From Bradyrhizobium diazoefficiens (GTDB taxonomy: Bacteria; Pseudomonadota; Alphaproteobacteria; Rhizobiales; Xanthobacteraceae): a DNA stretch of 64,000 nt. Of this stretch, positions 50,906 through 59,237 are shown piece by piece. The notes beneath the pieces were generated by a model, which was not told where the DNA came from, did no database searches, and saw only the letters and a list, made by a program, of their open reading frames with translations. Positions within the stretch are counted from its first letter, which is position 1. Every line of letters begins with the position of its first letter. A program made the translations under genes and the position numbers. The DNA lies in assembly GCF_016612535.1 (NCBI RefSeq), contig NZ_JAENXS010000001.1, forward strand, positions 186,001 to 250,000, read 5' to 3'.

Positions 50906-52167
50906 TATCTGAACGCGGCGTCGCCGCGTTCGACGATCTTCCGAACAGCATCGACGAAGGCGCGGGCGACCGGCTCGAGGATCTCGGGCCCGGTCGCCCT
51001 GAGATCATCTGCGGGCGTGTGGAACGTTTGATGGCGGCCGGCCATGCCGAGGAAATTGGCGTAGCCCGCCGCATGGACGTCGCGCAGCTCACCGATCGCC
51101 TGCTTCTCCGCCACCAGGCGTTTTGCCGCAATTGCAGCAAAGGCCTCGTCGGTCAGCGCGACGGCCGACTTGCTCAGCACGAGAGCGCGCTCCTCTTGGG
51201 GACGCACGGTGCGGGCTCCGTCCGCAAAGGCGTAACACGCATTCGACGAACCGAAATGAATCCAGGCCAGCGTGTCCTTCGGCGCGGGCGCGCCGTCTTT
51301 CAGGAACAACTCCATGCCGCCATGGCCGATCTCGTGACCGGCGGTGGCGATGAAGACGAAATGCGCCGGCCATTTTTCCGCAGCCGTCGTGCGCGCCAGC
51401 GCCAGGAAGTTGGCGATGCCGGGGCCGCGCTCGCAGACGCAAGTATACCAGCCGGTCATCGGCGTGGAGACGACGATGGTCGGCCCGCGGCCGATGCCGG
51501 TCTCGGCGATGACATTCCGGCCCGACACGTTGCGATCGTAATGCCCGGCAACGTCGAACGTCACCGGCGCCCCTGATGCCAACGCGCGATCGAAGGTGCC
51601 GCGCGCCTTGGCGCCTACCACCATCACCGGCACCGGCCAGGGTGCATCCTCCTGCGTGACATTGTAGGCAAAGCGATCATCGGCGGGATTGCCGATCATC
51701 AGCAGAATGGTGGCGGGCTTCTTCGCGGCCGCCTCGGCAATCGCCGCGCGATGGGCGGGGCCGAGATAGGCCCCACGATCGAATGGCAGGTCGATCCAGA
51801 GAATCTTACCAGCGACGTCGCCGTCGCGCGCGAGCGGCGCGGAGAGATGGAAGCTGGCCTTGTCCTCCGGCGGCCACCAGAACGGCGTCGCCTCGACAGC
51901 CGCGCCGGCCGCCGCCACACTGGCTCGCTCCACGACATATTGCCGGCCGAGCACGACGGGTTGGAACTTGATCGCGAAGCCGGCCTCGGAGAGCTCGCCG
52001 GCGATCCAGTCGGCGGTCGCGCGATCACCGGGCGAGCCGAAGCGGTGCAGGCCGAAGGATGCGTAGCGCCCCACATCCGCATAAAGGCTCGCGCCTGACA
52101 ACACGTCCTTGGCCGCCACCTGCCCAACCATCAGAGCCGCCATCGTTGCGATGAAGATGAGCCGCAT
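50905..52167 (-). CDS. Exported M28-like peptidase with atypical metal site
   Basis: A 420-residue exported protein with a signal peptide (MRLIFIATMAALMVGQVAAK). The fold text is that of M28 aminopeptidases: GRNVIAETGIGRGPTIVVSTPMTGW, GPGIANFLALAR, FVFIATAGHEIGHGGMELFL and, near the end, GRHQTFHTPADDL. The usual first zinc histidine (AHxDS) is replaced by STPMTGW, and the bridging aspartate is not obvious, so it may bind metal differently or be inactive. The HEIGHGG stretch has two histidines. Its TAG stop comes from the repeat. The gene is divergent from the glycerophosphodiesterase. Confidence 0.75.
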   Translation of the reverse strand: MRLIFIATMAALMVGQVAAKDVLSGASLYADVGRYASFGLHRFGSPGDRATADWIAGELSEAGFAIKFQPVVLGRQYVVERASVAAAGAAVEATPFWWPPEDKASFHLSAPLARDGDVAGKILWIDLPFDRGAYLGPAHRAAIAEAAAKKPATILLMIGNPADDRFAYNVTQEDAPWPVPVMVVGAKARGTFDRALASGAPVTFDVAGHYDRNVSGRNVIAETGIGRGPTIVVSTPMTGWYTCVCERGPGIANFLALARTTAAEKWPAHFVFIATAGHEIGHGGMELFLKDGAPAPKDTLAWIHFGSSNACYAFADGARTVRPQEERALVLSKSAVALTDEAFAAIAAKRLVAEKQAIGELRDVHAAGYANFLGMAGRHQTFHTPADDLRATGPEILEPVARAFVDAVRKIVERGDAAFR

Positions 52168-52259
52168 GTGAATTGCTCCCGGTCCCTTTTTGAGAGCAGT
52201 TTCGGCTTTCTTCGGTCGCCGTCAACCGCAGTACTGGACGAAACAAGCGAAGATTTCAT

Positions 52260-53276
52260 ATGCTTTTCCTTTCACTTGGGCTGCGAATTGTGATGCCATC
52301 ACATGCTGCGACAATTCTGATCGTGCTTTCGATTCTCACGACGGGAAAAGCCATGGCCTTCGACCTCGAGGCGCATCGCGGCGGGCGGGCGCTGATGCCG
52401 GAAAATACCCTGCCGGCCTTTGCCAATGCGCTCTCGATGGGCGTGGACACGCTCGAGCTCGACGTTGGCGTGACCTCCGACGGGGAGGTCGTCGTGTCGC
52501 ATGAGCGCGGCCTCAATCCGGATCTCGCGCGGGACACGAACGGCGCCTATGTCGCTCCGCCAGGCACGCCTTTCGCAAAGCTGCGGTTCGCCGAGGTCAG
52601 GACCTATGACGTCGGTCAAATCCGGCCGGACAGCGCCTATGCAAAGCAGTTTCCCGACCAGCGCGCCGTGCCGGGGATCCGCATTCCCACGCTGAGGGAG
52701 CTGTTCGCGCTGGTGCGCAAATCCGGCAACGAACGCGTGCGCTTCAATATCGAGACCAAGATCGATCCGGATCATGCGGATCAATCGCTGGAGCCGCAGG
52801 CCTTCGTCGCGAAGCTGCTCGGGGTGATCGAAGACGAGAAGTTTTCCGACCGCGTCATGATCCAGTCGTTCGACTGGCGGACCCTGCTGCTGGTCCAGCA
52901 GCAGGCACCGAAAATTCCAACCGTGTACCTGACACTCCAGCGCGGCTCGGCGCCAACAAACGTCCTCGACAAGGCGACCAGCTGGACGGCGGGCTTCAGC
53001 CCGGCCGATCACGGCGGCTCGCTGCCGCGCACGATCAAGGCCGCGGGCGGCACGGTGTGGTCGCCTTATTTCGGCGACGTGACGGCGGCGCTCGTCACTG
53101 AAGCGCATACGCAGGGATTGCGCGTCGTGGTCTGGACCGTCAACAAGCCCGACGACATGGCGCGGATGATCGAGATCGGCATCGACGGCATCATCTCGGA
53201 CCGGCCGGACCTGTTGCGGCAGGTCGTCGGCGAGAAGGGGCTTGCGCTGCCTGCGGGGACACCGGTCAAGCCGTAA
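52260..53276 (+). CDS. Glycerophosphodiester phosphodiesterase
   Basis: A 338-residue exported GDPD (a signal-like start is at about residues 12-33; ATG 52293 is an alternative). Conserved sites are the N-terminal histidine and arginine in LEAHRGGRALMPENTLPAF, the metal ligands in LELDVGVTSDGEVVVSHE and the TIM-barrel end GIDGIISDRPDLL. It splits glycerophosphodiesters to glycerol 3-phosphate and an alcohol, helping phosphate and carbon salvage. It stands alone, divergent from the M28-like gene. Confidence 0.92.
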   Translation: MLFLSLGLRIVMPSHAATILIVLSILTTGKAMAFDLEAHRGGRALMPENTLPAFANALSMGVDTLELDVGVTSDGEVVVSHERGLNPDLARDTNGAYVAPPGTPFAKLRFAEVRTYDVGQIRPDSAYAKQFPDQRAVPGIRIPTLRELFALVRKSGNERVRFNIETKIDPDHADQSLEPQAFVAKLLGVIEDEKFSDRVMIQSFDWRTLLLVQQQAPKIPTVYLTLQRGSAPTNVLDKATSWTAGFSPADHGGSLPRTIKAAGGTVWSPYFGDVTAALVTEAHTQGLRVVVWTVNKPDDMARMIEIGIDGIISDRPDLLRQVVGEKGLALPAGTPVKP

Positions 53277-53299
53277 GCCTCCACCCAGGCAGCGAAGCG

Positions 53300-55582
53300 C
53301 TACTGCTCGCCATACCGCAAACGCCGGTACAGCGCGCCGAGGATGTTGGAATAGTCGTCGGTCCAGACCCGCACCTTCTCGTCGGGATCGGTCTCCTCCC
53401 ACTGCTTGGAGGAGGCGAGCTTGCCGACATCCGCCGCCTCGCGGGCGGAGATGACGACGTCGGTGGAAAAGATGTAGTCGGCGTCGCGGCCGGAATCCTC
53501 GTCGTAGACCCAGCTCTTCAGGTCGTTGGCATCGGCGATGCCAACCACGACAGGCTCGAGATCGAGATGCCGGTTGGAGACGTGCATCACCACGGCGCCG
53601 TGCGGAGCGAGCTTGTCCTTGTAGATCTTCATCGCCTCTTCGGTGGCGAGATGGATCGGGATCGCATCCGACGAATAGGCATCGACGATGATGAGGTCGT
53701 AGACGCCGTCGGGCTCCTTGGCGAAGGTGAGGCGTGCGTCCCCGATCACCGGCTTGAGGTCCGGCTGGCAGCTCGAGATGTAGCGGAAATTCTTCGGGTC
53801 ACGCGCGGCATCGACCATGGACTGGTCGATCTCGAAGAATTTCCAGCTCTCGCCGGGCTCGCCGGCGCAGGCGAGCGTGCCCGACCCAACGCCGATCGCC
53901 GCGACCTTCAACGGCGCGCCCTTGCGCTCGCGGATCGCGGTGATGGCCTGACCGATGCCGCCGTCCTTGTGATAATAGGTGATCGGCTCGGGCCGGCCGG
54001 TGACCGGCGTGCCGTCATTGTTGAGGAAGCGCTCGGCACCATGGATCGTGGTGCCGTGCATCAGCACGTGGAAATAGCCGCCCGGCGTCACCACGATCTT
54101 GTGGACGCCGAAGAAGCTGCGCACGGTGGTGACGCGACCTTCGTCGGCCGGATAGATCCGCATCAAGGCCAGCGCCAGCGCGACAGTGGCAAAGATCTTC
54201 CAGCGATCGGCATTGAGCGCGAGCGCCAGAAGCGCCCCGAGCACGCCGACGGCGCCGGCGATCCAGACGCGGTGGTCCTCGAACCAGGTCGAGAGATCGC
54301 CCGTCATGTAAGACGGCGCAACCAGCGCGACGGCAAGCGCGGCGAGCGCCAGCCAATACCATCGCACGACGCCCGCAAGACGCTCGTTCGCCGAAGGCCG
54401 GCACAGCGCGGCAAGCGCGACCAGGATCGGATATTCGGCGATCCAGGAGAACGTGAAGGGAGCGACGAGGCCGGCAAAGAGGCCGCCGACCATGCCGCCG
54501 AATGACAGCGCAACATAGAAGCCGGTGAGATATTTGGCTGGCGGGCGGGTCCGCGCCAATTCGCCATGGCATGCCATGGCGATAATGAAGAAGCACAATT
54601 GATGGCCGCCGAGCGTGAGCAGCAAATTCTGCTCGCCGCCGAAAGCCAGCAGAAAGATGACGCCCGCGATCGCGACCGGCTGCAGCATCAGCATCCATTT
54701 GTGCGGCAGCAGCGGCCGCGACTGGAACACCACCACCCAGGTCAGGAGGTACAGCGACAGCGGCAGCACCCACAGCAGTGGCGCGGCCGCGACGTCGGTC
54801 GAGATATGCGCGGTCACGGCGATCAGGAGGCCCGACGGCACCGCGGCGAGGAAGATCCAGCGCAGCCGCGTGACCAAGGTCGGCGCCGGCGCGTCGGCGT
54901 TCTCAGCCTGCGTGTCAGTCACAGCCAGCTTCGGCGAACGCAACAGCAACACGCCGCAAGCGGCGATCAGCAGGATCAAAAGGCCATAGCCGCCGGTCCA
55001 GAGCCGGTTCTGCGTGTGCAACGTGAAGATCGGCTCCAGCAGGAACGGATAGGACAACAGCGCGAGGAAGCTGCCGATGTTGGAGGAAGCATAGAGAAAG
55101 TAGGGATCGCGACCGTCAGGATGGCCGGTGCGGACGAACCAGGCTTGCAGCAGCGGATTGTTGGCGGCGAGTGCGAAGAACGGCAGCCCGATCGATATCA
55201 CGAACAGGCCGAGCAGCCAGAAAGCGTAGCCGGCGCTAGGTGGCTCGCCATAGGCGCTGGCGATGCTGAGCGGCAGCGTCGCGAAGGCCAGCACTAGCAG
55301 CACCAGATGCACTACAACGGGCACGACGCGGTTCTTGATCTGCATCAGCAGATGCGCGTAGGCGTAGCCCGCGAGCAGCAGCGACTGGAAGAACACCATC
55401 GCCACCGACCACACCGCCGGCGAGCCGCCGAGCCGCGGCAGCACCATTTTCGTGAACAGCGGCTGCACCGAGAACAGCAGCAGCGCGCTGACGAAGATCG
55501 CGGCGGTGTAGACCGTCAGCAGCAGCCGGTTGCGCGACGAGGACGGTTGCTCCGTGGCGGCGGGTTGCACGATCGAATCCAT
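53300..55582 (-). CDS. Fused membrane protein/spermidine synthase
   Basis: A 760-residue fusion. The first half (about 1-480) has many membrane segments like a transporter (FVSALLLFSVQPLFTKMVLPRLGG). The second half is a spermidine synthase-like Rossmann domain: VAAIGVGSGTLACAGEP, FFEIDQSMVDAARDPKNF and YDLIIVDAYSSDAIPIHLATEEAM. The usual nucleotide site is altered: the motif DxxxGxGxG reads IGVGSG. The family (fused MFS/spermidine synthase) is widespread; whether it makes polyamines is unknown. It is divergent from the phytoene desaturase-like gene. Confidence 0.9.
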   Translation of the reverse strand: MDSIVQPAATEQPSSSRNRLLLTVYTAAIFVSALLLFSVQPLFTKMVLPRLGGSPAVWSVAMVFFQSLLLAGYAYAHLLMQIKNRVVPVVVHLVLLVLAFATLPLSIASAYGEPPSAGYAFWLLGLFVISIGLPFFALAANNPLLQAWFVRTGHPDGRDPYFLYASSNIGSFLALLSYPFLLEPIFTLHTQNRLWTGGYGLLILLIAACGVLLLRSPKLAVTDTQAENADAPAPTLVTRLRWIFLAAVPSGLLIAVTAHISTDVAAAPLLWVLPLSLYLLTWVVVFQSRPLLPHKWMLMLQPVAIAGVIFLLAFGGEQNLLLTLGGHQLCFFIIAMACHGELARTRPPAKYLTGFYVALSFGGMVGGLFAGLVAPFTFSWIAEYPILVALAALCRPSANERLAGVVRWYWLALAALAVALVAPSYMTGDLSTWFEDHRVWIAGAVGVLGALLALALNADRWKIFATVALALALMRIYPADEGRVTTVRSFFGVHKIVVTPGGYFHVLMHGTTIHGAERFLNNDGTPVTGRPEPITYYHKDGGIGQAITAIRERKGAPLKVAAIGVGSGTLACAGEPGESWKFFEIDQSMVDAARDPKNFRYISSCQPDLKPVIGDARLTFAKEPDGVYDLIIVDAYSSDAIPIHLATEEAMKIYKDKLAPHGAVVMHVSNRHLDLEPVVVGIADANDLKSWVYDEDSGRDADYIFSTDVVISAREAADVGKLASSKQWEETDPDEKVRVWTDDYSNILGALYRRLRYGEQ

Positions 55583-55755
55583 GGGAGCTCCGGCTTACTC
55601 CCGGCGGGCGGCCGGGGCGCGCGCAATGGAGCACAAGCCGCCTGAACGGGCAATAAATGGTCTCGTGATGATGCCGCGAGAAATGCCTGATATAGAACGT
55701 CGTTGCGGGTCCTTCGGGCGACCTCGGAACGACCACGGAACATTCAGAAATTGTC

Positions 55756-57366
55756 ATGACCGAAACCGACGTCGTCATCATCGGAGCCGGCCATAACGGC
55801 CTCACCTGCGCAGCCTATCTTGCGGCGGCGGGTTTGCGCGTGCATGTGGTCGAGCGCCGCAAGGTGGTCGGCGGGGCCGCGGTCACCGAGGAATTTCATC
55901 CGGGCTTCCGCAACTCGGTCGCGGCCTACACCGTGAGTCTGCTCAACCCGCAGGTCATCCGCGATCTGGGCCTTGCCGAGCAGGGCCTACGCGTGGTCGA
56001 GCGGCGCGCGCAGAATTTTCTGCCCGCGCCCGAGGGCAACTATCTCCTCACCGGCGAGGGCCGGACGAAGGCCTCCGTCGCGCGGCTCAGCGCGCGCGAT
56101 GCCGATGCGCTCGACGGGTTTTCGCGCGAGCTCGAGGACATCGCGGATGTGCTGCGGCAGTTCGTGCTGCGCGCACCGCCGAACCTGCTCGACAGTTTTG
56201 GCATTGGCGCCATCCGCGAGGCCGCGAACGCGCTGACGACGGCCAACATCCTGCGCGGCCTGACGCTGGAGAGAAGCCGCAGCCTGCTCGATCTCTTCAC
56301 CCGCTCGGCCGGCGAGATGCTGGACGAGCGGTTCGAGCACGATCTGGTCAAGGCGCTGTTCGGCTTCGATGCCATCGTCGGCAATTATGCCAGCCCCTAC
56401 GCGGCCGGCTCGGCCTATGTGATGCTGCATCACGCCTTTGGCGAGGTGAACGGCAAGAAGGGCGTCTGGGGCCACGCCATCGGCGGCATGGGCGCGATCA
56501 CGCAGGCAATGGCGCGCGCCGCGCGCGATCGCGGCGTCACGATCGACACCGACGCTGCCGTGCGCGAGGTGATCGTCGAACGCGCCCGCGCCATCGGCGT
56601 GGTGCTGGAGAACGGCAAGACGATCCGCGCCAAATATGTCGCGGCCAACGTCAATCCAAAGCTGCTCTATACGCAGCTCATCGCGCCCGACGCACTGCCC
56701 GCCGATTTCCTCGCCCGCATCCGCCACTGGAAGAACGGCTCCGGCACCTTCCGCATGAACGTGGCGCTGGACCGCCTGCCCTCGTTCACGGCGTTGCCGG
56801 GCGAGGGCGATCACCTCTCCTCCGGCATCATCCTGGCGCCGAGCCTCGGCTACATGGACCGGGCGTATCTCGATGCGCGGGCGCAGGGCTGGAGCCGTCA
56901 GCCCATCGTCGAGATGCTGATCCCCTCCACGCTCGACGACACGCTCGCGCCCGCAGGCAAGCATGTCGCGAGCCTGTTCTGCCAGCATGTCGCGCCTGAA
57001 CTGCCCGACGGCAAGTCCTGGGACGACCATCGCGACGAGGTCGCCGATCTCATGATTGCAACGGTGGACAGCTACGCGCCGGGCTTTGCAGCAAGCGTGC
57101 TCGGGCGCCAGATCCTCTCGCCGCTCGACCTCGAGCGGCAGTTCGGCCTGCTCGGCGGCGACATCTTCCACGGCGCGCTGACCTTGAACCAGCTGTTCTC
57201 GGCGCGCCCAATGCTGGGCCATGCCGATTATCGCGGCCCCCTGAAGGGCCTCTATCATTGCGGCTCCGGTGCCCACCCCGGCGGCGGCGTCACCGGCGCC
57301 CCCGGCCACAACGCGGCACAAGCGATTTTAAGGGATCACCGCAGCCTGTTCGCAAGCCGTGGATAG
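55756..57366 (+). CDS. Phytoene desaturase-like FAD oxidoreductase
   Basis: A 536-residue flavoprotein. The N-terminal dinucleotide motif DVVIIGAGHNGLTCAAYLAAAG is followed by GGAAVTEEF; HAIGGMGAITQAMARAA and GLYHCGSGAHPGGGVTGAPGHNAA near the end mark the phytoene desaturase/PYROXD2 family. The substrate is unknown. The gene is not next to carotenoid genes, so a carotenoid role is unlikely to be direct. Confidence 0.9.
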   Translation: MTETDVVIIGAGHNGLTCAAYLAAAGLRVHVVERRKVVGGAAVTEEFHPGFRNSVAAYTVSLLNPQVIRDLGLAEQGLRVVERRAQNFLPAPEGNYLLTGEGRTKASVARLSARDADALDGFSRELEDIADVLRQFVLRAPPNLLDSFGIGAIREAANALTTANILRGLTLERSRSLLDLFTRSAGEMLDERFEHDLVKALFGFDAIVGNYASPYAAGSAYVMLHHAFGEVNGKKGVWGHAIGGMGAITQAMARAARDRGVTIDTDAAVREVIVERARAIGVVLENGKTIRAKYVAANVNPKLLYTQLIAPDALPADFLARIRHWKNGSGTFRMNVALDRLPSFTALPGEGDHLSSGIILAPSLGYMDRAYLDARAQGWSRQPIVEMLIPSTLDDTLAPAGKHVASLFCQHVAPELPDGKSWDDHRDEVADLMIATVDSYAPGFAASVLGRQILSPLDLERQFGLLGGDIFHGALTLNQLFSARPMLGHADYRGPLKGLYHCGSGAHPGGGVTGAPGHNAAQAILRDHRSLFASRG

Positions 57367-57665
57367 GTCTGTGGACGGGGCGTGGATTGCCTGTTGGCAA
57401 GCCGTGTTGAAGCCGGGGAAGCCTGACGCGACGGCTTTGTACAAGCACGGATCAGGCTGTGGAAAAGGACTGGATAAGTTGGGCATAAGTCGGTGGATGG
57501 CCCCCGGATCATAAGTTAACAGCCTGTAGACAGGGGCAGCGATGACGGGTCTCGCTTGCCTCCCCAAAATGACTTCGCCCGCCGGAGGGCTATTCCCCCA
57601 GCGGGCGGTCGTCGAAAAAGCCGTCTATGAAGAAAGGCGCCCCCGCCGGGAATGGGAGGCAGAAA
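57367..57665. other. Noncoding 299 bp with repeated GTGGA and ATAAGT words
   Basis: Between the oxidoreductase and the Flp pilin there is no plausible gene. Short words recur: CTGTGGAC, GCGTGGAT, CTGTGGAA, CGGTGGAT and two ATAAGT. They are loosely reminiscent of DnaA boxes, but none is a perfect match. A promoter for the minus-strand pilin is not expected here, as this is its 3' side. Confidence 0.3.
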
Positions 57666-57830
57666 TTACTTCAAGGAGCTGCTAATCGAACCGAACTTGT
57701 CGTTCATCGTGCTGCCCAGACTGTTCACCACGGTGATGATCGCCAGCGCGATCCCGGCCGCGATCAGACCGTATTCGATCGCGGTTGCGCCGGACTCATC
57801 GGACCAAAACTTCAAAACCACGCGCTTCAA
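57666..57830 (-). CDS. Flp/Fap-type IVb pilin (54 aa)
   Basis: A 54-residue prepilin: LKRVVLKFWSDESGATAIEY, then GLIAAGIALAIITVVNSLGS. The prepilin peptidase motif (G before the hydrophobic stretch with Glu-Tyr at +5/+6) is intact. It starts at TTG 57828-57830, with GGAGG 6 nt upstream. No cpa/tad genes are near, so assembly must depend on machinery elsewhere. Pilins of this type make adhesive Flp pili. Confidence 0.88.
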   Translation of the reverse strand: MKRVVLKFWSDESGATAIEYGLIAAGIALAIITVVNSLGSTMNDKFGSISSSLK

Positions 57831-57985
57831 GACTAGCCTCCATTTCTATTCCAGGGTGTGTTGGTTGGTTCCAACATCCGGGAATCTACGGTGGACAGCC
57901 TACGGTCAAGTTAACCGGGGAACTGCAAGTTGTACGGAAAATTGAGAACAAAAGTTCCAAAAATTGAACCTGACGGAACCCTGGA

Positions 57986-58873
57986 ATGCAGCCATCCCCT
58001 ACCCATCGCGCCAGCTTTTCGCTTCCCAACGAGGCTGCTGCCAGACGTGTTGTCGACATCCTCACGGAGGTCGTTTTCGATGGCGATGCTGCGGTCGCCG
58101 CCTTCGAGCGGCCGGACGGACAATGGGACGTCACGCTGCATTTTGCCGAGGCGCCGGATCAGAAATTGCTGCGCGAACTCGTTGCAACTTCAGCAGGAAA
58201 TCACATCGCCGCGACGCTTTCCTTCGACACGATAGAGGCCAAGGATTGGGTCAAGGCAAGCCTGGAGGATCTCGTCCCGGTGCCGGCCGGGCGCTTCGTC
58301 GTCCATGGCAGCCACGACCGCGACCGCGTGGCGCCAAACAAGCTCAAAATCGAGATCGAAGCGGCGCTGGCCTTCGGCACCGGCCATCACGGAACCACGC
58401 GTGGCTGTTTACTGCTGCTTGACCATGTCCTGAAACATGCGCGCCCCAAGCGCGTGCTGGATCTCGGCACCGGTACCGGCGTGCTGGGGATCGCGGCGGC
58501 GAAGGCGCTGCATCGCGCAGTGCTGGCCTCCGACATCGACCCGCCTTCAGTGCGGGTCGCGGCCGAGAACGCTACCCTGAACGAGGTGGGTCAACATGTG
58601 CGGGTGATCCACGCCATCGGCTTCGCCGCGCCGGACTTTGCCAAAAGCGGCCCGTTCGACCTGGTGCTGGCCAACATCCTTGCCAATCCGTTACGGCAAT
58701 TGGCGGGGCCGATGACCCGACATCTTGCGCCCGGCGCCCGAATCATCCTCTCCGGCCTGTTGACGCACCAGGCCCCCGCCGTGATCGCCGCCTATCGCGC
58801 GCGCGGCCTCGTGCCACTGCGGCATCTGCGGATCGAGGGGTGGAGCAGCCTGTTGCTGCGGAAGATGGGGTGA
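57986..58873 (+). CDS. prmA: Ribosomal protein L11 methyltransferase
   Basis: A 295-residue S-adenosylmethionine-dependent methyltransferase that trimethylates ribosomal protein L11. Motifs: ALAFGTGHHGTTRGCLLLLD, VLDLGTGTGVLGIAAAKAL (SAM site), ASDIDPPSVRVAAENA, and the catalytic LVLANILANPL. The N-terminal domain that contacts L11 occupies about residues 1-115. It is slightly divergent (GTGHHGTT for the usual GTGxHxTT), but within the family. The gene stands alone. Confidence 0.93.
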   Translation: MQPSPTHRASFSLPNEAAARRVVDILTEVVFDGDAAVAAFERPDGQWDVTLHFAEAPDQKLLRELVATSAGNHIAATLSFDTIEAKDWVKASLEDLVPVPAGRFVVHGSHDRDRVAPNKLKIEIEAALAFGTGHHGTTRGCLLLLDHVLKHARPKRVLDLGTGTGVLGIAAAKALHRAVLASDIDPPSVRVAAENATLNEVGQHVRVIHAIGFAAPDFAKSGPFDLVLANILANPLRQLAGPMTRHLAPGARIILSGLLTHQAPAVIAAYRARGLVPLRHLRIEGWSSLLLRKMG

Positions 58874-58878
58874 AAGCT

Positions 58879-59052
58879 CTACTTCGCCGGTTTCTCGTCA
58901 CCACGCACGGATGCGCGCGATGCCCGCCTCGCGCGACGCTCTGCGAAACGGCTGATCATCTGGCTGATGAGACCGCGCGGCTTCTTCGGGGGCGTGGCTG
59001 CGGGTGCGCGGCGCACCGGCGGCGAGATCTTCTCAAACGTGAACGCTGGCAT
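58879..59052 (-). CDS. Small basic hypothetical protein (57 aa)
   Basis: A 57-residue Arg/Ala/Pro-rich protein, MPAFTFEKISPPVRRAPAAT ending RRASRASVRGDEKPAK. GAGGGG lies 7 nt before the ATG at 59050-59052. It converges on prmA with 5 bp between the stops. It has the look of a small disordered protein frequent in rhizobia; there is no known role. Confidence 0.6.
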   Translation of the reverse strand: MPAFTFEKISPPVRRAPAATPPKKPRGLISQMISRFAERRARRASRASVRGDEKPAK

Positions 59053-59237
59053 CGTGTGTCCCCTCGCCGTTGAGATGAACCACTTGCTCGAATTTCCCTG
59101 TTTTGTGGACGAAGCGCAACAGCCGCATCCTTTACTCCACTCAATTCGAATGGAACTATTTCAAGCACAGTCCATGCCAGATGCGACCCCAAATGCGTCT
59201 AGATTGCGGACTGATCGCCATGATCCTAAACTGAGCC

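Noticed and set aside
57367..57665. Replication origin
   Set aside because: No perfect DnaA boxes, no dnaA/dnaN or repABC neighbours, and no AT-rich unwinding region.
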